From an uncultured Cellulophaga sp. (lineage in GTDB: Bacteria > Bacteroidota > Bacteroidia > Flavobacteriales > Flavobacteriaceae), in assembly GCA_947491225.1 (NCBI GenBank), contig CANLIE010000007.1:23699-87698 (forward strand): a stretch of DNA of 64,000 bases, written 5' to 3'. The stretch's first letter is position 1, and each line of letters starts with the position of its first letter. Shown here piece by piece: positions 8,274 to 17,421 of the stretch. The translations under genes were made by a program, and so were the position numbers. The notes under the pieces were generated by a model. The model ran no database searches. It was not told the origin of the DNA and worked only from the letters and a program-made list of their open reading frames with translations.

Positions 8274-9554
8274 ATGAGATATGTATTATTTATAATTACT
8301 TTGTTGTTTTCCATTGTTCTTTATGCGCAAGAAAATAATGCTACCTATACAAAACGTGTTTTAGAGCGTACAGAAATAGATTTGCTTTTTAGTTATTACG
8401 ATCAAGATGGCAAAAATGCAGCTGTAACTGGTGGAGAAGGAACGGAAAAGTTAACAGATGCAACTTCTAACATCATTGTTAGAATACCACTAAATGATAA
8501 TGATGTATTAACAGTAGATGCTGGTATATCTGCCTATACATCTGCTTCATCAAGTAATGTAAATCCGTTGGATGGGAGTAATGTAGTCATTAGCCCTTTT
8601 AATGCATCTTCAGGGGCATCTAAAAGTGACAAACTGGTTCATTTTAAAGGCTCTTACGAGCATAGTTCAAAAGATAGAAATACAGTTGTTGGTGCCAATA
8701 TCTATGCTGCAAAAGAATTTGATTATTCATCAGTAGGGTTTGGTGTAAATTATGCACACTCATTTAATGAGAAAAATACAGAAATTTCTGTTTCTGGGCA
8801 AGTGTTTTTAGATAAATGGAACGTACAATATCCAATAGAGTTAAGAAACAGTTTTTTTGATAGCAGAGTAACAGGTAGTGGAACATACGCTCCTTCTTTT
8901 ATAGGTTTTTCCAATCATAACCGAAATTCATATTCACTTTCCTTAGGGTTGTCACAAATCTTGGGTAAAAAAGTACAAGCTTCTTTAGTTGCTGATTTTA
9001 TTTTGCAAAATGGACTGTTAAGTACTCCTTTCCAACGTGTGTATTTTGGTGATGTGAACGATTTTTTTATTGATGATTTTCAATTGGCTGATGATGTTGA
9101 ACGTTTACCAGATACACGATTTAAACTTCCTATTGGAGGGAGATTAAATTATTATTTGAATGATACATTTGTACTCCGTAGTTACTATCGTTTTTATTGG
9201 GATGATTGGGGAGTAAATTCGCATACAATAAGTTTGGAGTTACCTGTTAAGTTGAATGCTGTTTTTACACTATATCCAACATACAGATTTTATAACCAGT
9301 CGCAAGCAAATAATTTTTATAAGAAAGAAATGGCCGTTTCTAGCCTAACGTACTACACCTCAGATTATGATTTAAGCAAGTTTAATTCTCATCAATACGG
9401 AGCAGGATTACGTTATAAAGATATTTTTGCAGAACTAAAAATTTTAGGTTTTGGTTTAAAAACATTAGACATAAGAGGAGCAATGTATAACCGTAGTACA
9501 GGTTTAGATTCTTTTATAGTAAGTTTGGGTACTACGTTTGTAAATGTAAATTAA
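8274..9554 (+). CDS. DUF3570 outer-membrane protein
   Basis: A 426-residue protein with a signal peptide ending near LYAQ. It begins with the DUF3570 hallmark KRVLERTEIDLLFSYYDQDG, which is followed by alternating aromatic and polar residues typical of an outer-membrane beta barrel. It ends in ...SLGTTFVNVN with no clear terminal aromatic. DUF3570 genes usually follow DUF4266 and ApbE genes, as here. A pore or outer-membrane scaffold for the redox module is likely, but no function is established. A 90-base gap and a separate reading frame lead to prfA. Confidence 0.85.
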   Translation: MRYVLFIITLLFSIVLYAQENNATYTKRVLERTEIDLLFSYYDQDGKNAAVTGGEGTEKLTDATSNIIVRIPLNDNDVLTVDAGISAYTSASSSNVNPLDGSNVVISPFNASSGASKSDKLVHFKGSYEHSSKDRNTVVGANIYAAKEFDYSSVGFGVNYAHSFNEKNTEISVSGQVFLDKWNVQYPIELRNSFFDSRVTGSGTYAPSFIGFSNHNRNSYSLSLGLSQILGKKVQASLVADFILQNGLLSTPFQRVYFGDVNDFFIDDFQLADDVERLPDTRFKLPIGGRLNYYLNDTFVLRSYYRFYWDDWGVNSHTISLELPVKLNAVFTLYPTYRFYNQSQANNFYKKEMAVSSLTYYTSDYDLSKFNSHQYGAGLRYKDIFAELKILGFGLKTLDIRGAMYNRSTGLDSFIVSLGTTFVNVN

Positions 9555-9643
9555 AGGAAGACTTCTTTTTCTTCTGTTCTATTTTATATGTTTATAAATC
9601 TTCAAATTTATTGTAAATTCGCAATCCAAGCGAAGCACGGATT

Positions 9644-10720
9644 ATGATTGAAAAATTAAACATAGTAAAACAGCGTTTTGATGAGGTTTCGGATTTAATT
9701 ATCCAGCCAGATATCATTTCAGATCAAAAGCGTTATGTAGAACTCAATAAAGAATACAAAGATCTAAAGATTTTATGTGAAAAAAGAGATTTATACTTAG
9801 AGTTTACAAATAATATAGAAGAAGCTAATGAAATTATTTCTGAAGGTAGTGATTCAGAAATGATAGAAATGGCTAAAATGCAATTAGAAGAAGCAAAAGC
9901 TGGGTTGCCTAAATTAGAAGAAGAAATAAAATTGTTGTTAATCCCTAAAGATCCAGAAGATTCTAAAAATGTTGTATTAGAAATTAGAGCAGGAACTGGT
10001 GGTGATGAGGCTAGTATTTTTGCTGGTGATTTGCACCGTATGTATACTAAATATTGTGAGTCTAAGGGTTGGAAAACCAATGTTATAGATTTAAGTGAGG
10101 GTACAAGTGGGGGTTATAAAGAAATTCAGTTTGAGGTTTCTGGAGAAGATGTTTACGGGACCTTAAAATTTGAGGCTGGTGTACACCGAGTACAACGTGT
10201 ACCGCAAACGGAAACACAAGGTAGGGTACATACAAGTGCAGCCACAGTAATGGTTTTACCAGAAGCAGAAGACTTTGATGTACAGATAGACCCCAAGGAT
10301 GTGCGTATAGATTTTTTCTGTTCGTCAGGACCTGGTGGTCAGTCCGTGAATACCACATATTCAGCTGTGCGTTTAACGCACGTTCCTACTGGTTTAGTTG
10401 CACAGTGTCAGGATCAGAAATCACAGCATAAAAATAAAGATAAGGCTTTTAGGGTATTACGTTCTAGATTATATGATATGGAACTAGCCAAAAAGCAAGA
10501 AGAAGATGCTGCCAAGCGTAATTCGCAGGTAAGTAGTGGGGATCGTTCTGCTAAAATTAGGACGTATAACTATCCACAAGGTAGGGTTACAGATCACAGA
10601 ATAGGGTTAACTTTATATGATTTGCAGAATATTATTAACGGAGATATTCAAAAAATAATTGACGAGTTAATGTTTGTTGAAAATACTGAAAAACTTAAAG
10701 AAGCCTCAGAAATTTTTTAA
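9644..10720 (+). CDS. prfA: Peptide chain release factor 1
   Basis: A 358-residue class I release factor that reads UAA and UAG and triggers hydrolysis of peptidyl-tRNA. The GGQ motif is at about 231-233 ([14 protein letters not shown]); the glutamine is the usual N5-methylation site. The codon-reading tripeptide of RF1, PxT, appears as PQT (about 187-189) in [15 protein letters not shown], where E. coli has PAT; this form is usual in Bacteroidota. The acidic coiled N-terminal domain covers about 1-100. The start ATG is supported by family length. Confidence 0.97.
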   Translation: MIEKLNIVKQRFDEVSDLIIQPDIISDQKRYVELNKEYKDLKILCEKRDLYLEFTNNIEEANEIISEGSDSEMIEMAKMQLEEAKAGLPKLEEEIKLLLIPKDPEDSKNVVLEIRAGTGGDEASIFAGDLHRMYTKYCESKGWKTNVIDLSEGTSGGYKEIQFEVSGEDVYGTLKFEAGVHRVQRVPQTETQGRVHTSAATVMVLPEAEDFDVQIDPKDVRIDFFCSSGPGGQSVNTTYSAVRLTHVPTGLVAQCQDQKSQHKNKDKAFRVLRSRLYDMELAKKQEEDAAKRNSQVSSGDRSAKIRTYNYPQGRVTDHRIGLTLYDLQNIINGDIQKIIDELMFVENTEKLKEASEIF

Positions 10721-10759
10721 TTTGGTTATTGAATCCAAATTCTTAAAATAAAGAACTTA

Positions 10760-11581
10760 ATGACAACTGAACAGATAGTAGCCCAAATACATAAAAAAAA
10801 ATCATTCTTGTGTATTGGCTTAGATGTAGATTTAACCAAGATTCCGCAACATTTAGTAAAAGAAGAAGATCCTATTTTTGCTTTTAATAAAGAGATTATT
10901 AATGCTACACATCATTTGTGTGTAGCATATAAGCCCAATACTGCTTTTTATGAAGCTTATGGAATAAAAGGGTGGATGGCTTTGGAGAAGACTATTAAAT
11001 ATTTAAATGAAAATTATCCAGAGATTTTTACAATTGCAGATGCTAAGCGTGGGGATATAGGTAATACATCTACTATGTATGCCAAAGCTTTTTTTGAAGA
11101 CTTAGGGTTTGATTCTGTTACTGTGGCTCCATATATGGGAAAAGATTCCGTAGAACCATTTCTAGCTTTTAAAGACAAGCATACAATACTTTTAGCATTA
11201 ACATCCAATGTAGGAGCATTTGACTATCAAACAAAAAAAATAGAAAAAAAAGAATTGTATAAGCAAGTTTTAGAAACTTCAATTAATTATAAAGGAGCTA
11301 AAAACCTAATGTATGTTGTTGGTGCAACTAAGGCAGAATATTTAACTGGCATTAGGGAGATAATTTCTGATAATTTTTTATTGGTTCCAGGTGTAGGAGC
11401 GCAGGGAGGTAGCTTATCAGAAGTATGTAAATATGGAATGACTAAAGATGTAGGTCTGTTAATCAATTCCTCTCGTGGAATAATATATGGAGGTAGTGGT
11501 CTAGACTTTGCAAAAATTGCTGCTAGCAAAGCAAAAGAATTACAACAGCAAATGAAAAAAGAACTAGAAAAATTATGCTAA
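10760..11581 (+). CDS. pyrF: Orotidine 5'-phosphate decarboxylase (type 2)
   Basis: A 273-residue enzyme that converts OMP to UMP, the last step of pyrimidine synthesis. The N-terminal [15 protein letters not shown] motif and the catalytic D-x-K-x-x-D array in [14 protein letters not shown] (Asp94, Lys96, Asp99) are present. The phosphate-binding VPGVGAQGG and the NSSRGIIY elements follow near the C-terminus. The length and the longer loops mark it as the subfamily-2 form found in Bacteroidota and actinobacteria. It lies 39 bases after prfA, in the order common in Flavobacteriaceae. Its last 9 bases overlap the end of a small minus-strand ORF. Confidence 0.96.
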   Translation: MTTEQIVAQIHKKKSFLCIGLDVDLTKIPQHLVKEEDPIFAFNKEIINATHHLCVAYKPNTAFYEAYGIKGWMALEKTIKYLNENYPEIFTIADAKRGDIGNTSTMYAKAFFEDLGFDSVTVAPYMGKDSVEPFLAFKDKHTILLALTSNVGAFDYQTKKIEKKELYKQVLETSINYKGAKNLMYVVGATKAEYLTGIREIISDNFLLVPGVGAQGGSLSEVCKYGMTKDVGLLINSSRGIIYGGSGLDFAKIAASKAKELQQQMKKELEKLC

Positions 11582-11776
11582 TTTTTCTAAAGTTCTTCTT
11601 ATTTTTAATGCTTTAAACTCTAAAAATTCTGCTAGTTTAGTATTGGTATTACCAATTTGAGCAGCCATTTCTAAAAATGAGTTGTACCTACGTTCCAAAA
11701 GAGAAATCATACTTTCTTCATTAGTTAATAATGGAGTGGTGTTACCTACTTTACAATATTGATTTTTCATACCCAA
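11573..11776 (-). CDS. Small hypothetical protein (67 aa)
   Basis: A 67-residue protein without signal or membrane segment. It has a short N-terminal [16 protein letters not shown] segment followed by helical, charged sequence ([20 protein letters not shown], then [20 protein letters not shown]). Codon use looks normal for the genome and the frame ends convergently within the last bases of pyrF. An ATG at 11770 would give a version two residues shorter. I recognise no family. The predicted helical hairpin could be a coiled-coil or regulatory peptide. It is probably real because its composition is protein-like. Confidence 0.5.
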   Translation of the reverse strand: MGMKNQYCKVGNTTPLLTNEESMISLLERRYNSFLEMAAQIGNTNTKLAEFLEFKALKIRRTLEKLA

Positions 11777-12122
11777 TGTTTTGTTATAACAAAGATACGT
11801 TTCAAATATGGGTTTTGGTTGTGTGTAATAGTGGTTTAGAAATAATTTATTGGTAATTTATCTTTTTTTTAACTTTATAAGTAGTTGGTATTGAAGTAGG
11901 GTAAATTTTTTTGATTCTAGTGAAAAATACATATTTTTTCGATTAATTGATGTGTTTTTTAGCACTCCATAGCAATGCTAAAAAACCGATAAAAAGATAA
12001 AAATTGAGTTAAAAAGAACATTTTATAGTGAATTGAAAAAAGTTTAAACTACTTCATAGGCATAAAACAGGTTTCATAACTAATAATTCATATTTTTACC
12101 AGCATTAAATAAAATCAATCAT
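11777..12122. other. Intergenic region with one perfect inverted repeat
   Basis: No gene is visible. An 11-base perfect inverted repeat (GTTTTTTAGCA at 11954-11964 and TGCTAAAAAAC at 11976-11986, 11-base loop) lies in the middle. It has no T-run after its second arm on either strand, so it is not a standard terminator. A TATTTTTA element near 12092 may be the -7 box of the downstream hydrolase. Confidence 0.5.
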
Positions 12123-12902
12123 TTGTTAAATTATACAACTTACAGGCATAAAACATCCCAAAAGTGGGTTACCTTTATACATGGAGCTGGAGGTAGTTCA
12201 TCAATCTGGTTTAAACAATTAAGGGCTTTTAAAAATCAATTTAATATTTTATTGTTAGATCTAAGAGGACACGGGGGTTCTAAGCATAGTATAAAAGACG
12301 TTTATAATAAAAAATACACCTTTGATTTTTTAACTGAAGATATAGTAGAAGTTTTACAATATGAAAAAGTTGAAAAATCTCATTTCATTGGAATTTCATT
12401 AGGAACTATATTAATTAGAAATCTTGCTGAAAATTATCCAGATAAAGTAGAAAGTATGGTTCTTGGTGGGGCTATACTAAAACTTAATTTTAGATCTCAG
12501 GTATTAATGCGTTTGGGCGTTTTTTTTAAATCCATTGTACCTTACTTATGGTTGTATAAATTTTTTGCCTTTGTTATAATGCCAAATAAGAATCATAAAG
12601 AGTCTAGATCTCTTTTTGTAAGAGAAGCAAAAAAATTGTATCAAAAAGAATTTATAAGGTGGTTTAAGCTAACAGCAGATATAAACCCATTATTGCGTTT
12701 TTTTAGGACTAAAGATATTAAGATTCCTGTATTATATATTATGGGGGAAGAAGATTATATGTTTTTACCATCAATTCGGAAGGTAGTTAAACAACATATT
12801 ACATCAGAATTAATCGTAATAAAGGATTGTGGACATGTAGTGAACGTAGAGCAACCAGATATTTTTAATGAAAAAGTAATAGGTTATATATCTTCATTCT
12901 AA
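12123..12902 (+). CDS. Alpha/beta hydrolase
   Basis: A 259-residue alpha/beta-hydrolase-fold protein. The oxyanion-hole HGAGG (about 20-24), the nucleophile elbow GISLGT with Ser92, an acid in GEEDYMF (about 216-220) and the catalytic His in DCGHVVNVE (about 240) are all visible, so it should be active. The substrate is unknown; lipase, esterase or C-C hydrolase activity are all possible. The only start in phase before the fold is TTG at 12123; no upstream ATG exists in the frame. A strong terminator follows directly. Confidence 0.85.
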   Translation: MLNYTTYRHKTSQKWVTFIHGAGGSSSIWFKQLRAFKNQFNILLLDLRGHGGSKHSIKDVYNKKYTFDFLTEDIVEVLQYEKVEKSHFIGISLGTILIRNLAENYPDKVESMVLGGAILKLNFRSQVLMRLGVFFKSIVPYLWLYKFFAFVIMPNKNHKESRSLFVREAKKLYQKEFIRWFKLTADINPLLRFFRTKDIKIPVLYIMGEEDYMFLPSIRKVVKQHITSELIVIKDCGHVVNVEQPDIFNEKVIGYISSF

Positions 12903-12923
12903 AGTCTGTATATTATGATATAA

Positions 12924-12950
12924 AAAAAACCGGTGCTCCCACCGGTTTTT
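12924..12950 (+). terminator. Rho-independent terminator after the hydrolase
   Basis: The stem AAACCGGTG and CACCGGTTT with a 4-base CTCC loop is followed by TTTTT. It starts about 20 bases after the hydrolase stop and is the clearest terminator in the window. Confidence 0.85.
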
Positions 12951-13119
12951 AAAACTAACTAACTCAAAAAAATACTAACTCAAATTTTATACAAAAATCG
13001 AAAAAACTTGTATTGTGTATGGTTAACTTAACTTTAAGAATAAGTTAGTTAACACACTTTATTGAATAACGAGGTATATTTTATATTATTGTATAATTGT
13101 GAAGAAAATACTTTCAAAA

Positions 13120-13821
13120 CTAATCTTGTAATGCAAAAACCCTTTTAAGTAAGTCTGTTGTTCTAGAAGAAACTTTATTTCTTATTTCTTTTTCTTCAAT
13201 GGCAATCATAGTATAAACACCTTGTAAGGCTTCATTGGTAACATAATCTGTTAAATCTGGATTTACACTTTTGGTAAACGGAATGTTGTTATACCTTGTT
13301 ATTAAATCTTTCCAGATTTTATCTGCACCAACTTTAGAAAATGATTTTTTAATAACAGGATTAAATTTATTGTATAATGCAGTTTGTGTGTTTGTAGTTA
13401 AATATGTTGTAGCAGCATTGTCATTACCAATTAATATGTTCTTAGCATCTGTAAAAGATATGTTTTTAATAGCATTTACAAATATTGGAGTAGACTCACT
13501 AACAGCATCTTCTGCTGCTCTGTTAATTGCTTTTAATCCTTCGTCAGCTAGTTTGCTAAGACCAATACTCCTCAAAGTTTTATCTACTTTTTGTAATTCT
13601 TCTGGTAAGAGGATTTTAACTAATTCATTTTTATAATAGCCATCCTTGAGTGTAAGTTTGCTAACTTGCTTTTTTATACCTTGGTTTAAGGCTTCCTTTA
13701 AGCCATTAGCTATTTGTTCATTGCTTAAAACTCCACCTTGAGGTAGTTGGTTAACAACCTGCTGTAATTCTGCGCAGCCAATGAATTGAAATATTACAAG
13801 AATTAAAAATACTTTTTTCAT
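13120..13821 (-). CDS. DUF4197 lipoprotein
   Basis: A 233-residue lipoprotein with signal peptide and lipobox FIGC (Cys at about 16). The mature part matches DUF4197: LSNEQIANGLKEALNQGIKK near the N-terminus, LPEELQKVDKTLRSIGL, then AEDAVSESTPIFVNAI and a C-terminal TNEALQGVYTMIAIEEKEIR segment. The protein is almost all helical. It is widespread in Bacteroidota and Proteobacteria with unknown function, probably at the periplasmic face of the outer membrane. It stands alone, with no operon partner. Confidence 0.85.
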   Translation of the reverse strand: MKKVFLILVIFQFIGCAELQQVVNQLPQGGVLSNEQIANGLKEALNQGIKKQVSKLTLKDGYYKNELVKILLPEELQKVDKTLRSIGLSKLADEGLKAINRAAEDAVSESTPIFVNAIKNISFTDAKNILIGNDNAATTYLTTNTQTALYNKFNPVIKKSFSKVGADKIWKDLITRYNNIPFTKSVNPDLTDYVTNEALQGVYTMIAIEEKEIRNKVSSRTTDLLKRVFALQD

Positions 13822-13968
13822 AATTTAATATTGTAGTTGATGGTTTTTTTTATGCTTACAAAGGTACTGCTATTTTTAAAATGAAAATAGATTTGTATTT
13901 TCTAGACTCAATTACTAATCTAGATTCTATTTAAGTACTTTATTTAAATAGGATCTGTAGATAAAGTT

Positions 13969-14112
13969 TCAACCTCTAAAATTAATTTGCTTTACTCCAG
14001 AACTTAAATTATTGTTTTTGAATACATTCGTGAATTTCATAAGTTCAGTTTCGTAATAAACCAGAGTAGGTAGCTTTAGCAGACAACGTAGTAAATTGTA
14101 TGGTCTTTTCAT
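13969..14112 (-). CDS. Possible small ORF coupled to the DUF6544-like gene
   Basis: A clean 47-codon frame whose ATG overlaps the TGA stop of the upstream gene in the arrangement TGATG, typical of translational coupling. It encodes a basic peptide starting MKRPYNLLRCLLKLP and ending in KQINFRG, with no signal and no recognised motif. The neighbouring frame of the same DNA also reads protein-like for about 20 residues (DEKTIQFTTLSAKATYSG), so this may instead be the remains of an older gene. Treat as a candidate only. Confidence 0.25.
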   Translation of the reverse strand: MKRPYNLLRCLLKLPTLVYYETELMKFTNVFKNNNLSSGVKQINFRG

Positions 14113-15236
14113 CAAATGTTATATTTAATGTTTGTTATTTTTAGCTTTAGCCACGTCCAATTACCATTATTCAATTTCCAATTAGCTTTTAATTCAATTG
14201 GTATTTTTATTCCATTACGCAGTTCTGTTTTGGTTGCAATCACAGCCCACTCTGTAGGGTTTAAATCTTGAATATCCTTATAACGCATTGCTACAAACTT
14301 TTTGAAATTATTATTTTCATCAAAGTGGAACACACCTGAACCTTTAGTTCCGTTATATTCCATTGTTGCTTTGGCAGAATGTAAATCAACTGCTTCCCAA
14401 GTAATGTAAGGACTTAAAACCGAAGAAGGAAACCAAACTGTTTCAGCCAAATACCTTTGTAAGGTTGCTTGATTTATTTTTTCATCATTTTTAGCATCTG
14501 CAATTGAAAAAAGAGAAAACATCTTAATTGTCATTTCTCCTTGTCCATTTTCAAATTTATCTCTACCAACTAAACCCACTAAAGGATTAATTTGTAGATT
14601 TATTGACCAATTAAACGCAGGTGGTTCTATTGTAAAATACTGCTTGGCTTTTGCATTGCTCCAATCTTTTTGTTTTGGTTTCATCAACATTTGTAAATCT
14701 TGCTCCAAGTAAACATTATAAATTGGTTCTTTTCCAATTGTTCCGTTATTTAATAACCATTTTTGCACTACCGTTGGCAAGTCTGAAATCATTTGCTCAG
14801 AAATAATTTTTTTATTCGTAGTGTCTGTATTTTCAAATATTCTGGTAGTTTCATTACGAATATTTTTCTTAAAACTAAAAGTTGAATATGTAATTATTAT
14901 TGAAACGAGAATTATTAAATTTAAAATTGTGCCTAATTTTACATCACTCCAATAATTAATAATTAAAAACTGGGATAAAATTACTCCTCCAGCCCCAATA
15001 ATCCACCAATATTTTGATTGCATAAGTAATAGAACTGCAGTAACAGCAAACATAATAAAGGTTAATAACCAGATTATTCCCAGTGTTTTAGAAATTGGTT
15101 GAGTAATTACATTAAATTCAGATATCCTAAATGCTTTAAAAAATCCGAATAAATGAATAATACTATATATACCAATCAATATAGACAAAGCTATTCGCAT
15201 TCTTTCTTTGCTTGTGTTCAAAGCAGAGCTATACAC
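14112..15236 (-). CDS. Membrane protein with C-terminal DUF6544-like domain
   Basis: A 374-residue protein. Residues 12-125 contain four hydrophobic segments. The remaining 240 residues form a soluble domain with the family pattern LPTVVQKWLLNNGTIGKEP, YLEQDLQMLMKP, KQYFTIEPPAFNW, GRDKFENGQGEM, RYLAETVWFPSSVL and ATMEYNGTKGSGVFHFD, as in DUF6544 (DUF6920-like) proteins. Function unknown. The start could be the first ATG or the later one at residue 13 (MRIALSIL), which begins the first membrane segment. Confidence 0.75.
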   Translation of the reverse strand: MYSSALNTSKERMRIALSILIGIYSIIHLFGFFKAFRISEFNVITQPISKTLGIIWLLTFIMFAVTAVLLLMQSKYWWIIGAGGVILSQFLIINYWSDVKLGTILNLIILVSIIITYSTFSFKKNIRNETTRIFENTDTTNKKIISEQMISDLPTVVQKWLLNNGTIGKEPIYNVYLEQDLQMLMKPKQKDWSNAKAKQYFTIEPPAFNWSINLQINPLVGLVGRDKFENGQGEMTIKMFSLFSIADAKNDEKINQATLQRYLAETVWFPSSVLSPYITWEAVDLHSAKATMEYNGTKGSGVFHFDENNNFKKFVAMRYKDIQDLNPTEWAVIATKTELRNGIKIPIELKANWKLNNGNWTWLKLKITNIKYNI

Positions 15237-15601
15237 AGTTAAGCTCTGGTTTTTTTATGTTATGTATCAAATATACATAAAATCAAAAAAATATAATAGC
15301 ACTTAATATTCTGAGCAAAGTGAACATATAGATTCTTTTTAAAAGCAATAAAATTACATAAAGTTAATTTTAATGAATTTTAAATGACGATCCTGAATTA
15401 TTTAAAACAACTGTATATAGATGTTTTGTATGATTGGGATAAATTTAAAAATAATCCAGAGTTTATGTACAGGTTACTTATGCATAATCAATGAAATATA
15501 CCCTAATATTGTATAATTTTAGATATATGGATGAAAATGAAAAAACCTTATAAGTATATGATTTATAAGGTTTTTTTTGAAGAGTTTTGGTACTCAATAA
15601 G
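15237..15601. other. Gene-poor region before ssrA
   Basis: It holds the upstream region of the DUF6544-like gene, an uncertain 36-codon plus-strand frame (15384-15494, beginning MTILNYLKQLY) and the ssrA terminator. The small frame has protein-like composition but no recognised motif and no promoter that I can see, so I do not list it as a gene. Confidence 0.4.
15539..15580 (-). terminator. Terminator of ssrA
   Basis: An inverted repeat AAAAACCTTATA and TTTATAAGGTTTTT with a 9-base loop lies about 22 bases beyond the mature tmRNA 3' end. It has T-rich flanks on both strands, so it can act for the minus-strand tmRNA. Confidence 0.7.
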
Positions 15602-15994
15602 TGGAGCCGGAGGGATTCGAACCCTCGTCCAAACAAGTAATTACAATGCTTTCTACATACTTAGTTTTTGTTTAATTTTAGATGTGTACCTGACCAAAAA
15701 CCGCCCAATACACACTTAGCTTTTTTAGTTTTAAAATTGCGCCAAAGCCTCACAATTTCTATATTGACATTTATGGTGCCCTAATTAGAATCGCCGTCAA
15801 CAAGGGCTATTCCAGGACATCTCGCTTCCCTACCTAGTAAGGACGAGGCTTATCTTACTATAATTCAGATTAAGCGGCAAGAGCGTAATTATTTTCGCCA
15901 ATTAAAAGTGTGAAATATGATATTTACGAGCTATATCTCAGCGCTCGGTATGCTTACATTCCAATTAGTCTTGCAGTCAAAACCAGTCGGCCCC
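15602..15994 (-). ncRNA. ssrA: Transfer-messenger RNA (tmRNA)
   Basis: The minus strand begins GGGGCCGACTGGTTTTGAC and ends GGTTCGAATCCCTCCGGCTCC-A. The acceptor stem GGGGCCG pairs with CGGCTCC (one G-U), and the T arm GGTTCGAATCC is standard. The resume frame GGC GAA AAT AAT TAC GCT CTT GCC GCT TAA at 15899-15870 encodes GENNYALAA, the usual Bacteroidota proteolysis tag, ending in the ALAA recognised by ClpXP. The RNA rescues stalled ribosomes. The encoded 3' end reads CCA then CT, so the full CCA tail is partly added after transcription. Length about 393 nt, usual for the group. Confidence 0.96.
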
Positions 15995-16201
15995 AAAATT
16001 TCAATGATCTTTTTATTAAGGCGTTTAAACGGGCTATCCGCTATATTTTTTTGTATAAAAAACAAAAAAGATGCCGCTACTATCCCTAACGCAGTCTGCA
16101 AAGGTAATTCAAAAAGTATTCCAAAAAAAGTTTTGGCAGTATAGCTACCAAAAGTTACATTTGAAATACAATACATACATAAAGTTACATAACCATAGAA
16201 T

Positions 16202-17404
16202 ATGAAATTCGGAATCATAAAAGAACGAAAAAATCCGCCAGATCGTCGTGTAGTATTATCTCCAGATGCCTGTAGTACAGTTGTTTCTACTTTTAAAGAA
16301 GCTAAAATAATAGTAGAGCCCTCAGAGATAAGAATATATAAAGATTCTGAATATGAAGAAAAAAAGTTGCAAGTAGCATCTAAAATGGAAGAATGTGATG
16401 TGCTTATTGGTGTAAAAGAAGTGCCTATAGAAGCTCTTATTTCTAATAAAAAGTATTTTTTCTTTTCACATACCATAAAAAAACAACCCTATAACAGAAA
16501 ATTATTGCAAACTATTTTAGAGAAAAATATTGAGTTTTATGACCATGAGGCAATTGTAAGTGATAAAGGAACACGTTTGGTAGCTTTTGGTAGGTATGCT
16601 GGTATTGTTGGTGCCTACAATGGGTTTAGAGCGTACGGATTAAAGTATGGTACTTTTACATTACCAAAAGCAGAAACAGTAAAAGACCAAGAAGCATTAA
16701 TAGCAGAACTAAAAAAAATACAACTGCCTAATATAAAAATACTACTCACAGGTAAAGGTCGTGTAGGTAACGGAGCTAAAGAAATGCTAGATGGGATGGG
16801 TTTGCAAAAAGTAAACCTAAAAGAATATTTAGAAGAAGAATTTAACACACCTGTATATTGCCAAATAGACGCTTTAGACTACAATAAGCGTAAAGATGGT
16901 GAACGTAGTAATAAACAAGAATTTTTTACCAATCCAAGTGAGTATAAATCAAACTTTTTTAGGTTTGCCAAAGTAACCGACTTTTATATTGCAGGACACT
17001 TTTACGGTGATGGAGCGCCATATTTATTTACTAAAGAAGATGTAAAACACCCAGAGTTTAAAATTAAAGTTGTTGCAGATGTTAGTTGTGATATAGGTGG
17101 ACCAATTGCATCTACCATAAAAGCGTCTACAATAGTAAATCCTGTATATGGGTATGATCCACAAACAGAACAAGAAACAGATTATAAAAATCATAATGCT
17201 ATAGCTGTTATGGCTGTAGACAATTTACCCTGCGAGCTACCAAGAGATGCAAGTGTAGGTTTTGGACAATCTTTTATAAAATATGTTATACCTGCCTTTT
17301 TTAATAATGATAAAGACGGCGTATTAGAACGTGCCAGAATGACAAAAGACGGTAAACTTACATCTCGGTTTTCTTATTTGCAAGACTATGTAGATGGTAA
17401 ATAA
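16202..17404 (+). CDS. Alanine/saccharopine dehydrogenase-like NAD(P)-dependent oxidoreductase
   Basis: A 400-residue protein with an AlaDH/PNT N-terminal domain (MKFGIIKERKNPPDRRVVLS, about 1-20, with the substrate-binding RRV) and a nucleotide-binding domain with ILLTGKGRVGNGAKEM (GxGxxGxG-like, about 180-195). The C-terminal DVSCDIGGPIASTIKAST is typical of lysine-forming saccharopine dehydrogenases (LYS1 type). Flavobacteria normally make lysine by the diaminopimelate route, so a role in lysine breakdown or an unrelated amino-acid reaction is equally possible. It starts 207 bases after the tmRNA 5' end, in the opposite direction. Confidence 0.8.
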   Translation: MKFGIIKERKNPPDRRVVLSPDACSTVVSTFKEAKIIVEPSEIRIYKDSEYEEKKLQVASKMEECDVLIGVKEVPIEALISNKKYFFFSHTIKKQPYNRKLLQTILEKNIEFYDHEAIVSDKGTRLVAFGRYAGIVGAYNGFRAYGLKYGTFTLPKAETVKDQEALIAELKKIQLPNIKILLTGKGRVGNGAKEMLDGMGLQKVNLKEYLEEEFNTPVYCQIDALDYNKRKDGERSNKQEFFTNPSEYKSNFFRFAKVTDFYIAGHFYGDGAPYLFTKEDVKHPEFKIKVVADVSCDIGGPIASTIKASTIVNPVYGYDPQTEQETDYKNHNAIAVMAVDNLPCELPRDASVGFGQSFIKYVIPAFFNNDKDGVLERARMTKDGKLTSRFSYLQDYVDGK

Positions 17405-17421
17405 CTATAATGATAAATTTC

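Noticed and set aside
11954..11986. Perfect inverted repeat as a terminator
   Set aside because: No T-run follows the second arm on either strand and no gene ends there.
15384..15494. A 36-codon plus-strand frame (MTILNYLKQLY...)
   Set aside because: Too short, no promoter or family match; noted only in the intergenic entry.
15531..15719. Open plus-strand frames at 15531-15719 and 15917-16144
   Set aside because: They read across the terminator and body of the minus-strand tmRNA gene; the RNA fold and tag frame explain this DNA.
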